A stretch of DNA of 64,000 nt from Muribaculum sp. (GTDB lineage: Bacteria; Bacteroidota; Bacteroidia; Bacteroidales; Muribaculaceae): NCBI GenBank assembly GCA_009775095.1, contig VSOZ01000001.1, positions 62,001 to 126,000 on the forward strand, read 5' to 3'. The translations under genes and the position numbers were made by a program. The notes under the pieces were generated by a model that did not search any database, was not told where the DNA came from, and saw nothing but the letters and a program-made list of their open reading frames with translations. Below, piece after piece: positions 27,183 through 35,832 of the stretch (positions within the stretch are counted from its first letter, which is position 1; every line of letters starts with the position of its first letter).

Positions 27183-27230
27183 AAATTTTCGGCACTATTT
27201 CTGAATAGTGCCGAAAATTTGCTATATTTG
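27183..27230 (+). promoter_or_regulatory. abiE promoter with operator 2
   Basis: Perfect 17-bp arms (27183-27199 and 27204-27220) with the TCGGCAC/GTGCCGA half-sites again 12 bases apart. A -7 box TATATTTG (27223-27230) follows at once, 22 bases before the abiEi start, so a bound repressor would cover the -33 region. AbiEi antitoxins are known to repress their own promoter through inverted repeats. Confidence 0.82.
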
Positions 27231-27251
27231 CAGGCAAAAACAGGATATAAT

Positions 27252-27974
27252 ATGAGTAATAAAACAACGACATCCATACTTGAATACGCTGAAGTACACC
27301 GTGATTTCAGCATGGATGACTTGTTTGCCTATCTTCACGAAAAGGTTGGTATAAGCAAGTCTTCCTTGTCATGGTATCTGTTCAAGCTCGTGAATGAAAA
27401 TGCACTGGTCAGAACCGGACGCGGAATGTATGCTAAAGTCATGAAACAGCCCTTTGTTCCTAAACTCATAGGTGAAGTAAGAGAAATTTACGATTCGTTG
27501 CTGGTCAATTTCCCATTTGCGAAGTTCTGCGTCTATCAGGGGGATATTATCGCACCCTTGCAGCATCACCTTTCTTCCAACCGTGTTGTCTATGTGGAAA
27601 CAGACAGGGATTCGGCAGAAACGGTTTTCAACTTTTTGAAAGACGGGAACCGTGACGTCTATCTGCGACCGGACAAAGATATGATTTACCGATATGTAGA
27701 TATGGACAGCCGTGTCTTTTTTGTGAAAAATTTGGTCTCGGAAGCTCCTTTGCAGAAAGTATCAGATGTACCGATGCCTACACTGGAAAAGCTGTTGGTG
27801 GATATATTGAGGGATGCGGATTTCTTCTACCTACAAGGTAGTGAAAGCGAGCATATCTTTGAAAATGCCTTTAACCTGTACGCTGTCAATCGAAATCGGC
27901 TATTCAGGTATGCCGGCAGACGTAAGGCAAAAGAAGAAATATTGTCCATATTAGAAAATCTGAACATAAAATGA
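27252..27974 (+). CDS. abiEi: AbiEi-family antitoxin and autorepressor
   Basis: 240 aa from the ATG at 27252, chosen because the earlier ATG at 27219 lies within operator and promoter. N-terminal winged helix-turn-helix (MDDLFAYLHEKVGISKSSLSWYLFKLV, ending in RTGRGMYAK) and a C-terminal domain that in the family neutralises the nucleotidyltransferase toxin. It overlaps the toxin gene by 4 bases. AbiE is a type IV toxin-antitoxin system used for phage defence and for stabilising mobile elements. Confidence 0.85.
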   Translation: MSNKTTTSILEYAEVHRDFSMDDLFAYLHEKVGISKSSLSWYLFKLVNENALVRTGRGMYAKVMKQPFVPKLIGEVREIYDSLLVNFPFAKFCVYQGDIIAPLQHHLSSNRVVYVETDRDSAETVFNFLKDGNRDVYLRPDKDMIYRYVDMDSRVFFVKNLVSEAPLQKVSDVPMPTLEKLLVDILRDADFFYLQGSESEHIFENAFNLYAVNRNRLFRYAGRRKAKEEILSILENLNIK

Positions 27975-29044
27975 TAAAGAAGGAGTGTTTTACGGCAGAA
28001 TGGATCGAACAGGTTTCATCCGAATTGCACTATAATGATAAAAATCTGATAGAGAAAGTAATCCGTGCCCTGTCCCTGCTTGAAATGCTGGTTAAAGCCG
28101 GGTGTCCACTGGTTTTTAAGGGAGGAACGGCACTTATGCTCATACTTGGGAAATCTGCTCATCGTCTGTCAATCGACATTGATGTTATCTGTCCCCCTGG
28201 AACCAACATTGAAGACTATCTGAAATCATTTGCCGATTTCGGCTTCATCAATCTGGAACTTGTGGAACGCAAGCAACGGGATGATGCGGATATTCCCAAG
28301 AGCCATTCCAAGTTTTTCTATCAGATTGCCTACCGAAATGACACCGATGCACAATCCTATATCCTGCTGGATGTACTCTACGAGGACATTCATTATTTCC
28401 GTACCCAACAAATAGCTATCGACTGCCCGTTCATACGGTTGGAAGGAAAACCATTGATGGTAACAGTCCCGTCCGCAGAAGATATTTTGGGCGATAAACT
28501 GACGGCTTTCGCTCCCAACACAACTGGAATACCTTATTACAAGAATGGAAGGTCCTGTTCGATGGAGATAGCCAAACAGCTTTATGATGTGGGGCGGCTG
28601 TTTGAAAATGTTTCAGACTTGCAGATTACCAAAGAAGCGTTCCGTAAGATTGCGGTGGTCGAACTTTCATACCGGTCTTTCGGAACGGACATAGGGCAAG
28701 TTTTCAATGACATCCGCCAAACGGCACTTTGTATCTCCACACGGGGAAAAGCCGGAGAAGGAGACTTCGACCTGATACAAGACGGAATCATCCGTGTCAA
28801 ATCATTCATGTACAATCAGCGTTATCTGATAGACCATGCCATTATTGATGCAGCAAGGGCGGCTTATTTAGCCACGTTAATTGAAAAGGGAATCAATGAA
28901 ATAGAATCTTATTCCAACAACCCTGCCGATATAAAGGATATGGTCATCCGACCTTCGCTGCCCAACAAACTGAATAAGCTGAGAAGCAACCTACCGGAAG
29001 CCTACTATTATTGGGCAAAAACGAGTGAGTTATTGGAAGCATGA
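27971..29044 (+). CDS. abiEii: AbiEii-family nucleotidyltransferase toxin
   Basis: 357 aa. Nucleotidyltransferase motif: GGTAL at residues 51-55 and RLSIDIDV at 65-72, with the metal-binding Asp pair D69/D71. A basic, helical C-terminal half follows. Start overlaps abiEi (ATGA). Relatives of this toxin modify tRNA 3' ends and arrest growth. Its stop codon overlaps the start of the next gene (29041), so the B12-related genes downstream may be co-transcribed with it. Confidence 0.88.
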   Translation: MIKKECFTAEWIEQVSSELHYNDKNLIEKVIRALSLLEMLVKAGCPLVFKGGTALMLILGKSAHRLSIDIDVICPPGTNIEDYLKSFADFGFINLELVERKQRDDADIPKSHSKFFYQIAYRNDTDAQSYILLDVLYEDIHYFRTQQIAIDCPFIRLEGKPLMVTVPSAEDILGDKLTAFAPNTTGIPYYKNGRSCSMEIAKQLYDVGRLFENVSDLQITKEAFRKIAVVELSYRSFGTDIGQVFNDIRQTALCISTRGKAGEGDFDLIQDGIIRVKSFMYNQRYLIDHAIIDAARAAYLATLIEKGINEIESYSNNPADIKDMVIRPSLPNKLNKLRSNLPEAYYYWAKTSELLEA

Positions 29045-29775
29045 AGTTTTACGAACATCGAATGGAAAAGATAAAAGCCGTATTCAACTGGAGCGGGGGA
29101 AAAGACTCCGCGCATGCCCTTTGGCGAGCTCGTCAATCGGAGCTATACGACATCGTTGCCCTGCTCACCACAATCAATCGTGACTCGCAACGCTCCACCA
29201 TGCACGGTATCCCACTCCCCTTGCTTCAGGCACAAGCAGACAGTATCGGTATTCCCCTGCATATCGTGAATCTCACACCCCAGGGGAACCTTGAAAATTA
29301 CGCAGAGGCCATGACTTGCGCAGCCCTACATTTCAAGGAGCAAGGAGTAACCCATTTTATTTTCGGGGATATTTACTTGCACGATGTCCGTGCCTACCGG
29401 GAGCGACAACTCGCTCCACTCGGAATAGAGGTTGTGGAGCCGTTATGGGGAGTAGTCTCCTCGGAAATCGTCATGCAGCAATACCTCGCTTCCGGACTGA
29501 AGACGGTCATCGTGACCACGCAAGCCGATGGCTTGGGAATGGATGCCATCGGTCGCGAGGTAGATGCCGACTTTATTGCCTCTCTCCCCAAGGAAATGGA
29601 CCCCAACGGAGAAAACGGAGAATACCACACGTTCTGCTACGACGGACCGATATTCTCTTCACCCGTACTTTTCCGACTGGGAACTCCCTTTAGCCAAAGT
29701 TATGACATCCGGCTTGAGGATGGCACGATTCAAACCTATACTTATTGTTTTGCCCATCTTTCCGCCGAACCATAA
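29041..29775 (+). CDS. Dph6-like ATP-binding protein (ATP_bind_4 family)
   Basis: 244 aa. PP-loop SGGKDSAHALWRA at about residues 18-30, then HGIPLPLLQAQADSIGIPL and FGDIYLHDVRAYRERQLAPLGIEVVEPLW, the hallmark of the diphthine-ammonia ligase family. Bacteria do not make diphthamide, so the true substrate is unknown; linkage to the adenosyltransferase suggests a corrinoid-related role. Start at 29041 overlaps abiEii; a second ATG at 29062 is possible. Confidence 0.82.
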   Translation: MKFYEHRMEKIKAVFNWSGGKDSAHALWRARQSELYDIVALLTTINRDSQRSTMHGIPLPLLQAQADSIGIPLHIVNLTPQGNLENYAEAMTCAALHFKEQGVTHFIFGDIYLHDVRAYRERQLAPLGIEVVEPLWGVVSSEIVMQQYLASGLKTVIVTTQADGLGMDAIGREVDADFIASLPKEMDPNGENGEYHTFCYDGPIFSSPVLFRLGTPFSQSYDIRLEDGTIQTYTYCFAHLSAEP

Positions 29776-29808
29776 CACGGATTACATTTGCAATCATAAA
29801 TCAACAAT

Positions 29809-30327
29809 ATGGAAAACAAAGGATATATACATGTCTATACTGGCAACGGGAAAGGAAAGACAACGGCCGCATTTGGGCTTGCCATTCGAGTTTTGTGTGC
29901 CGGAGGAAGCGTCTTCATCGGACAATTCGTAAAGAACATGAAATATAATGAAACCAAGATCGAACATCTGTTTAACAACGTCCGCATCCAGCAATTCGGT
30001 CGGGGGTGCTTTATTGAAAAGAAGCCGGCACAAGAAGATATTGACGCAGCTTATGCGGGATTGGAAAGCTGCAAACAAATTCTCGCTTCGGGAGAGTATA
30101 ATCTGGTCGTGCTCGATGAACTAACCATTGCCCTGTATTACGAGTTGCTTTCTATTGAGGAGGTATTGACGGCGATTTCTCGACGACATTCCGGGACAGA
30201 GTTGGTAATCACGGGACGGTACGCTCCGGCAGAATTGATCGACATAGCCGACTTGGTCACGGAGATGCGAGAAGTCAAACATTATTACACGGAAGGCGTC
30301 CTCTCCCGCAACGGGATAGACCGTTAG
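29809..30327 (+). CDS. btuR: Cob(I)alamin adenosyltransferase, CobA/BtuR type
   Basis: 172 aa. P-loop GNGKGKTTAAFGLAIR near residues 12-27, then VFIGQFVKNMKYNE and VVLDELTIALYYELL, typical of the CobA/CobO/BtuR family. It transfers the adenosyl group of ATP to reduced corrinoid to form adenosylcobalamin. It functionally complements the B12 import operon at 49874-64000, 20 kb away. Confidence 0.93.
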   Translation: MENKGYIHVYTGNGKGKTTAAFGLAIRVLCAGGSVFIGQFVKNMKYNETKIEHLFNNVRIQQFGRGCFIEKKPAQEDIDAAYAGLESCKQILASGEYNLVVLDELTIALYYELLSIEEVLTAISRRHSGTELVITGRYAPAELIDIADLVTEMREVKHYYTEGVLSRNGIDR

Positions 30328-30475
30328 AGTCCGATCTCCCTACTCGGTCTTGGTTTCACAATCATTCAAATAAAAAATTACGATAAGTTCCAAAATGAAA
30401 AGTCCCCTGTTTTAATCGAAAACCACATCACCTAATGACACTCTTTTCGATTAGCGTTTGGCGACATAAACACTC

Positions 30476-31129
30476 TTACAACAGTCTGCTCAAAGCTGAA
30501 ATGCACTCCTGCTGTGTAGTCCTGATGTAATCGAAAACGACCGACGGATCGACACTCTTGCCATTTAGCTTGCAGGTTATGTGCAGGTGTTCGCCTGTAC
30601 TTCGTCCAGTCGAGCCGGTTATACCGACGGCATCACGGGGACGGACTACCGTACCCTTGGCGGCCAGCACCCGTGAAAGGTGGCAATAGCTGACGGTGTA
30701 ATTTCCGTGCCGCAGGGTCACATACTTGCCGGAAGTCTTGTCCTGTCCCACTTTGATGACCACCCCCTCCATCATGGCCAATACCTGCTCGCCCCGTGCG
30801 TGCAGGTCGATACCGCCGTGAAACTTCCTCTTCCCGGTAAACGGGTCTTTCCGGTAGCCGTATGGCGATGTAATTCTGATGCGCTGCAATGGATAAGACA
30901 CGCTGAGATAACGGTCAATCCACAACTTCTTACTTTCATCGGCAGGTTTTGTCGAAGTCTCCTGTGCAGGAGCCATGCTTTCGGGTGTCGGCTCCTGCTT
31001 TTTCATACCCTCCTGCAAGGCTTCTACCTTGTATCTTTCTGGTGTCTTGGCAATCGTGTTGAACTGCGCCTGAACGGGCATCGTGCAGAATGAAATACCC
31101 GATATTGCTATCAGTAAAATTTTTCTCAT
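30476..31129 (-). CDS. Exported M23 metallopeptidase
   Basis: 217 aa. Signal peptide to about residue 22 (ending VQAQ). Full M23 motif set: HGGID (H104, D108), YCH (H150), and HLH at 181-183. It probably cuts peptidoglycan cross-links to let the mating channel through. It is the only - strand gene between the B12-adenosylation pair and the + strand operon at 31349, and it diverges from that operon. Confidence 0.9.
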   Translation of the reverse strand: MRKILLIAISGISFCTMPVQAQFNTIAKTPERYKVEALQEGMKKQEPTPESMAPAQETSTKPADESKKLWIDRYLSVSYPLQRIRITSPYGYRKDPFTGKRKFHGGIDLHARGEQVLAMMEGVVIKVGQDKTSGKYVTLRHGNYTVSYCHLSRVLAAKGTVVRPRDAVGITGSTGRSTGEHLHITCKLNGKSVDPSVVFDYIRTTQQECISALSRLL

Positions 31130-31286
31130 TCGGCAAAGTTATAACGGGAGTTTTCATGTCGGAAACAAACAGCCGTCATTTCTTGTATTGGTTTGATATT
31201 TTGCGTCTATTAGTACGATTTTGATTAGATAATTGTACTAATGAAGATAAAAACAGCATATTACAACCGTTTATATAGCTGTATTT

Positions 31287-31318
31287 TTGTTCGTCACAAT
31301 AAGATGTCTCTATCTTTG
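31287..31318 (+). promoter_or_regulatory. Promoter of the second transfer operon
   Basis: -7 box TATCTTTG (31311-31318) with TTG at 31287-31289, about 21 bases upstream, and 30 bases to the first start codon. An inverted repeat ATTAGTAC/GTACTAAT (31209-31216 and 31235-31242) lies upstream and may be an operator. Confidence 0.65.
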
Positions 31319-31348
31319 TATAGTACAATTTTATAATATAAATATAGT

Positions 31349-32107
31349 ATGAAAAAAGTTCAGATTGAATTTGATGAATTACCCTTCCCGGCACTGGAAC
31401 GATTCGGTCTCACACGGGAGATGATCGAGGATTTGCCGATGCGTGTGTTGGACGACATCTGCAATGGTCGGCATTCTCCCGTGCTTCCCGTGCGTGTTAC
31501 GGACGAGCATGGCGGGCAAATAGAGAGCCGTAGCCGCTTTGCCTTTATCCGCATGGACAACGGTCAGGTGGATGTGGTCTTCTATCCGGCACTGAAATCC
31601 TCTCCGTTGGAACGGTATGACGAAGCGCAGCAGAAACAGTTGCTCGACGGCAAGGCGATTGTCGCCGACGTGGAAATGGCGGACGGCCGGAACAGCAAGG
31701 CTTTCGTGCAGATTGACACCGAGACGAAACAGGTGATGTATGTCCCCACGCCCATCATCGCACGCAACCTGAAAGTGCTGGCCGAGGTCATGCGCCTCGG
31801 TGCAGTGGAGGTAAACGGGATGCAGCACGGCGAGCCGCTGACGGTCGTCGTGGACGGCGAGCCTGCCACAGTGGGCATAGACCTTCATGCCAAGACCGGC
31901 ATCCGCATCTGTTCGGGCGACGCGCAGCAATGGCGCAACCAACCCAAGCGAGAGTGGGACAAATACACCTTCGGGTGCTACGGTTGCTGGGTCATGGACG
32001 ATGACGGCAACCTTGACTACGTTTCGGAAGAGGACTACACCGAGGAGTTGTGGAACGAACAGAAGAAGAGCGGCGAGCGCAACCGTGCGGCAGCCCTTCA
32101 CAAGTAA
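31349..32107 (+). CDS. DUF4099-like ICE protein
   Basis: 252 aa. The N-terminus (VQIEFDELPFPALERFGLTREMIEDLP) resembles DUF4099 proteins of Bacteroidetes mobile elements; the middle part (VPTPIIARNLKVLAEVMRLG, HGEPLTVVVDGE) continues as in DUF3945/DUF4099 relatives. No catalytic motif. It heads a long + strand operon of conjugation accessory genes. Function unknown. Confidence 0.7.
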   Translation: MKKVQIEFDELPFPALERFGLTREMIEDLPMRVLDDICNGRHSPVLPVRVTDEHGGQIESRSRFAFIRMDNGQVDVVFYPALKSSPLERYDEAQQKQLLDGKAIVADVEMADGRNSKAFVQIDTETKQVMYVPTPIIARNLKVLAEVMRLGAVEVNGMQHGEPLTVVVDGEPATVGIDLHAKTGIRICSGDAQQWRNQPKREWDKYTFGCYGCWVMDDDGNLDYVSEEDYTEELWNEQKKSGERNRAAALHK

Positions 32108-32127
32108 AAACAATCAATCCGTAGATT

Positions 32128-32352
32128 ATGGCACAAAACGAATATTATCCCGAAGAGGTGCTTGTCGGGAAGATGCAGAGCGGCGAATACGGCTGGCTCG
32201 ATTACGTCAATCATTTCTCCGCCGACTGGCAGGAGGAATACGCCCGTTACTGCGAGGAAAAGGGGCTTGCTGTCGGCAACGAATCCGCTGCCGAGTTTGT
32301 CCGCTTCAAGGACGAACAGTTGGAGGCGGCAATGGAACGCGGCGACGCATAA
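32128..32352 (+). CDS. Small conserved-looking ICE protein
   Basis: 74 aa, acidic (MAQNEYYPEEVLVGKMQSGE). No signal peptide or membrane segment. It is 20 bases after the DUF4099-like gene and 16 bases before the next, and shares the operon. Family not recognised. Confidence 0.7.
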   Translation: MAQNEYYPEEVLVGKMQSGEYGWLDYVNHFSADWQEEYARYCEEKGLAVGNESAAEFVRFKDEQLEAAMERGDA

Positions 32353-32368
32353 CGAAAACAATCCGACT

Positions 32369-33946
32369 ATGGCGATACGAACGAATACCAATCCCCGGCA
32401 GATGGACTTGCAGCCCGAAATGCGCAATATGCTGATGCGTAACGGCCTGCAAGCCCATGTTGCGCTTGATGGTTCAGGGTATCGGCTGATTGTGCAGGGG
32501 CATGATTCTCCGCTGCTGGTCTATCCGATAAGCGAACGTCAGATGTTGGCACTCACGGACTGGGGAACCAATACGGCCAACAAGAAAGCCTACAACGTGC
32601 TCACGAGCATCGTGGGCAAAGACTTCTACATGCCCAAGAACTTCGTCCATGCCCGCAATGCCAACGGGCGTGTGGCTATGGGGCTGCACGGCTACCGCAT
32701 CGGCATCGGCGAGTACGGTCGCATGGGACGGATGGGAATGCCCCCGCCGTTCCTCGGCTGGACGCCACGCAACCAGTGGGGCTTCCACCTGCGCAGGGTC
32801 GGCGGCCAACTGTTCTTTCCGGGGCCGTCCATCGTACCCGAACGTCCCGACGGGCGCATGAAGCCCGGCGAGTTGCAATCGGGCGGTTACGGATTCTATT
32901 ACAAGGGGCATCAACAAGCGCAACCCGTACAGCAACGGGACGTTCTGCAGGACTTGCAGGCGGTCATCACGCCGATTGTCAGCCGTCCGCGCAGCGGAGA
33001 ACCGGCACGGCCGTACAAGGAGCTTATAGCCTCTCCGGTCTATTTTTCCAACGAGAAATGGGCGGAGTGCCTTGCCTCGCACGGTCTTGTCGTGGATGCG
33101 GAAAGGCGGACGCTAACCGTGCAGTCGGAAAGCGTCCAAGCCGATATGGTCTATGACCTGACGGAAGAGGAAGTGAGGACACTGGTTGCCACACCCATCG
33201 AGGAACAACCCGTAGAAAAACGTCTGGAACTGCTGAACGGCATTATCGGGGCTGACTTTTCCGACAAAGTGACGATGGAGGCTCTCAACAGCGATCAACG
33301 CATCGCTATCGGTCTGCATCCCGAAGTACAGCAGGATTTGGAACAACGCCAACGGCAGGAGCAGGAGGCTTTCATGCCGGTGGAAACCTCGCTGCAACAG
33401 CAAGAGGAATCCATACAGGGAGAGATCGGTGCGTCAGTGGACGGGCGTGACCTCCAGTTTCTGAATGAAAACAAGGGATGGTATCGGGAAGAGAAGCACG
33501 GACGGGAAGTCGAAGTGAGCCAGATAGCCGTTCAACCGGCACAGACCGAGGGGAAATACAGGATGACCGCCGTTATCGACGGTCAGGCTATCAGCCACGA
33601 AATCACTCAACGGGACTACGACAAGTTCCTTGCTGTGGATGATTATCACCGGATGAAGCTCTTTTCCAAGATTTTCAGCGAAGTGGACATGAAAACACGC
33701 CCGGAAGCACAACGGGCGCTCGGTACGAAAATCTTTGCCGCCCTCACCGCAGGTACGGTAGTCGCGGCGGGTGTCGCGCACGGCATCCACCATCACTGCC
33801 ATGCCCCGGAGTTCTACGGCGAGCGTTTCGGCGGTCCGCCACGCCCGTACTTCAAGCCGGGTGTCGATACGCCGAGGGATGTGGCCATCCGTTGTTTCGA
33901 GGCAGAGATGAACCGTGAAATCAATGATATGAGAATGGGGAGGTAA
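32369..33946 (+). CDS. DUF3945-like large ICE protein with a C-terminal membrane segment
   Basis: 525 aa from the ATG at 32369; the frame opens earlier (32162) but overlaps the small gene. Repeated segments of the DUF3945/DUF4099 type occur, for example SDKVTMEALNSDQRIAIGLH. Near the C-terminus is one hydrophobic stretch (AALTAGTVVAAGVAHGI). No enzymatic motif. It is followed after 3 bases by the TOPRIM gene, suggesting a joint role in element DNA processing. Confidence 0.65.
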   Translation: MAIRTNTNPRQMDLQPEMRNMLMRNGLQAHVALDGSGYRLIVQGHDSPLLVYPISERQMLALTDWGTNTANKKAYNVLTSIVGKDFYMPKNFVHARNANGRVAMGLHGYRIGIGEYGRMGRMGMPPPFLGWTPRNQWGFHLRRVGGQLFFPGPSIVPERPDGRMKPGELQSGGYGFYYKGHQQAQPVQQRDVLQDLQAVITPIVSRPRSGEPARPYKELIASPVYFSNEKWAECLASHGLVVDAERRTLTVQSESVQADMVYDLTEEEVRTLVATPIEEQPVEKRLELLNGIIGADFSDKVTMEALNSDQRIAIGLHPEVQQDLEQRQRQEQEAFMPVETSLQQQEESIQGEIGASVDGRDLQFLNENKGWYREEKHGREVEVSQIAVQPAQTEGKYRMTAVIDGQAISHEITQRDYDKFLAVDDYHRMKLFSKIFSEVDMKTRPEAQRALGTKIFAALTAGTVVAAGVAHGIHHHCHAPEFYGERFGGPPRPYFKPGVDTPRDVAIRCFEAEMNREINDMRMGR

Positions 33947-33949
33947 ACC

Positions 33950-35338
33950 ATGAGAGAGGGCGAACTGACTTATGACGATTTTCTGCGCAGGCTGAACATT
34001 CAGGACGTGCTTATCGATGCGGGCTATCACCTGAACCGGCGCGACGGCCTGCGCTATCCCTCGTATGTCCGGTTGGACAGCGAGGGGCGGCGCATCCGCA
34101 ACGACAAGTTCATTGTCACGCAGCAAGGGAAATGCTGTTTCAAACCGCAACAGCAGAAGTCGTATAACATCATTTCCTTTATCAAGGAGCATCCGCATTT
34201 TTTTGCGGAATACCGTGCAGGCGTGTCTTCCGACCGACTGGTAAACCTTGTCTGCAACCGGTTGCTGAACCAACCCGTCGCTGACCGGGATACCCGGATT
34301 ATCCAGCCTAAACGGGAGGTGAAGCCGTTTGATATGGCGGATTACGACATTCACCAGTTCAATCCGCAGGATCGGGCGACACAAAAGAAGTTCTATCCGT
34401 TTTTCAAGCATCGTGGAATCGACCTTTACACGCAATACGCCTTCCACCGGAATTTCTGTCTGGCGACAAAGCATCGTGAGGACGGCATGAAATACACCAA
34501 CCTCGCCTTTCCGCTGACCGTTCCGAAAGATACGGGGCAGGTTGTCGGTCTGGAAGAGCGAGGCCGCCCCCGCATGGACGGCAGCGGCAGTTATAAAGGA
34601 AAGGCGGAAGGGAGCAATTCGAGCCAAGGGCTATGGATTGCCAGCCCAGCCCAAACGCCTCTTGCGAATGCCAGGCATATCTACTGGTTCGAGAGTGCCT
34701 ACGATGCGATGGCCTATTACCAGCTTCATCAGGTAAACAACAAGGATTTGCGGAAAGCGGTCTTCGTATCTACCGGCGGCAACCCGACGGTGGAACAGAT
34801 GCGGGGTGTTCTCGCACTTACACTTCCTGCCCGGCAGCATATCTGTTTTGATACCGACCTTGCGGGAATCGAGTTTGCCAAGAATCTGCAACAGGAGATG
34901 TACCGGGTTGTCCGCTCCACCATCGAGCAGACGCCGGAGCGGAAGGCATATCTGGATTCCGTCGCTGACGGCAAGAATCTCGATGAAGGCGACATTGAAC
35001 TGTTGCCCGACGCTTTGCGGTCGAGTTACGGCAAATATGAATCCGCGTGGGAAGAAGCCATGTCGATGCGGTCGAGCGGTTTGTGCCACCCGGACGACAT
35101 ACGGGAGCAGACGGATATCATGAACGGTCATTACCGGGAATTTCGGGAAGGGCTGCGGGAGTTCCTCGGCTTGGACAGGGAAAACGATACCTCTTTTGTC
35201 CGTGAACAGCCGACCTATCCCAGCAAGGACTGGAACGAACAGCTTTTGGCCGAGCTGAAACGGGAAGAGACGGTCGATGAGACACAGGCGAGAGAACAGT
35301 CACCGGAAGAGGAACAACAAACACACTTTCGCCGATGA
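33950..35338 (+). CDS. TOPRIM-domain protein (DUF3991 type, primase-like)
   Basis: 462 aa. N-terminal zinc-ribbon-like/DUF3991 region (RLNIQDVLIDAGYHLNRRDG ... SYNIISFIKEH) followed by a TOPRIM fold: IYWFESAYDAMAYYQL (catalytic Glu), VFVSTGGNP, HICFDTDLAGIEFAK (DxD near residue 300). Related proteins on mobile elements make primers or process transferred single strands. Its stop overlaps the next gene start (ATGA). Confidence 0.82.
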   Translation: MREGELTYDDFLRRLNIQDVLIDAGYHLNRRDGLRYPSYVRLDSEGRRIRNDKFIVTQQGKCCFKPQQQKSYNIISFIKEHPHFFAEYRAGVSSDRLVNLVCNRLLNQPVADRDTRIIQPKREVKPFDMADYDIHQFNPQDRATQKKFYPFFKHRGIDLYTQYAFHRNFCLATKHREDGMKYTNLAFPLTVPKDTGQVVGLEERGRPRMDGSGSYKGKAEGSNSSQGLWIASPAQTPLANARHIYWFESAYDAMAYYQLHQVNNKDLRKAVFVSTGGNPTVEQMRGVLALTLPARQHICFDTDLAGIEFAKNLQQEMYRVVRSTIEQTPERKAYLDSVADGKNLDEGDIELLPDALRSSYGKYESAWEEAMSMRSSGLCHPDDIREQTDIMNGHYREFREGLREFLGLDRENDTSFVREQPTYPSKDWNEQLLAELKREETVDETQAREQSPEEEQQTHFRR

Positions 35339-35832
35339 TGACCGATGCACCTACAGGACATTTCCAAAGTATCGTGCTGCAACCGCACGCCGGACAGTTC
35401 TTTATCGACGAGCTGCCCGCAATCGTGCTGTGTTGTGCGGCATGGGTGTACGGAGGTATGGAGGGGCTGCCTCTGACGGCTCTTGCCGTACCGGTCGCCA
35501 CCTTGCTCTCTTTGGCATTGCTGTACCGTTTCATCTATCTGCGCCGGACACGCTACCATATCGGTTGCGAGCAGCTTATCAGCCAGCATGGGGTGCTGTC
35601 CCGGAAGACGGACTACATGGAGCAATACCGCATCGTGGACTTTGTGGAACACCAAAGCCTCATGCAACAGCTTTGCGGATTGAAGACGGTACGCATCTTC
35701 TCGACGGACAGGAATACACCCCGGCTTGATTTGGTAGGTATTGAATACGACTTCGATGCGGTAACGCTTATCCGGGAACGGGTCGAGTATAACAAACGAA
35801 AAAAGGGAATATATGAAATCACGAATCATTAG
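35335..35832 (+). CDS. Membrane protein with a bacterial PH domain
   Basis: 165 aa. Two membrane segments (about residues 25-45 and 47-66) precede a YdbT/bPH2-like domain (RTRYHIGCEQLISQHGVLSRKTDYMEQYRIVDF). Many elements of this kind carry such a gene; its role is unclear. It overlaps both the TOPRIM gene (4 bases) and the following secreted protein gene (20 bases). Confidence 0.78.
   Translation: MMTDAPTGHFQSIVLQPHAGQFFIDELPAIVLCCAAWVYGGMEGLPLTALAVPVATLLSLALLYRFIYLRRTRYHIGCEQLISQHGVLSRKTDYMEQYRIVDFVEHQSLMQQLCGLKTVRIFSTDRNTPRLDLVGIEYDFDAVTLIRERVEYNKRKKGIYEITNH

Noticed and set aside
27369..27569. 66-codon - strand ORF inside abiEi
   Set aside because: Shadow of the antitoxin gene; no independent support.
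29041..29775. True diphthamide synthesis
   Set aside because: The family name comes from eukaryotes and archaea; bacteria do not carry diphthamide, so only the fold is called.
30328..30475. Possible end of the element or att site after btuR
   Set aside because: No tRNA gene, no direct repeat and no integrase adjacent; transfer genes resume on the far side.
32162..32368. Upstream extension of the DUF3945-like gene
   Set aside because: Overlaps a better small gene in another frame; the ATG at 32369 begins the protein-like sequence.
33434..34627. 397-codon - strand ORF opposite the TOPRIM gene region
   Set aside because: Spans two convincing + strand genes in the other strand; GC-rich third-position bias explains the open frame.
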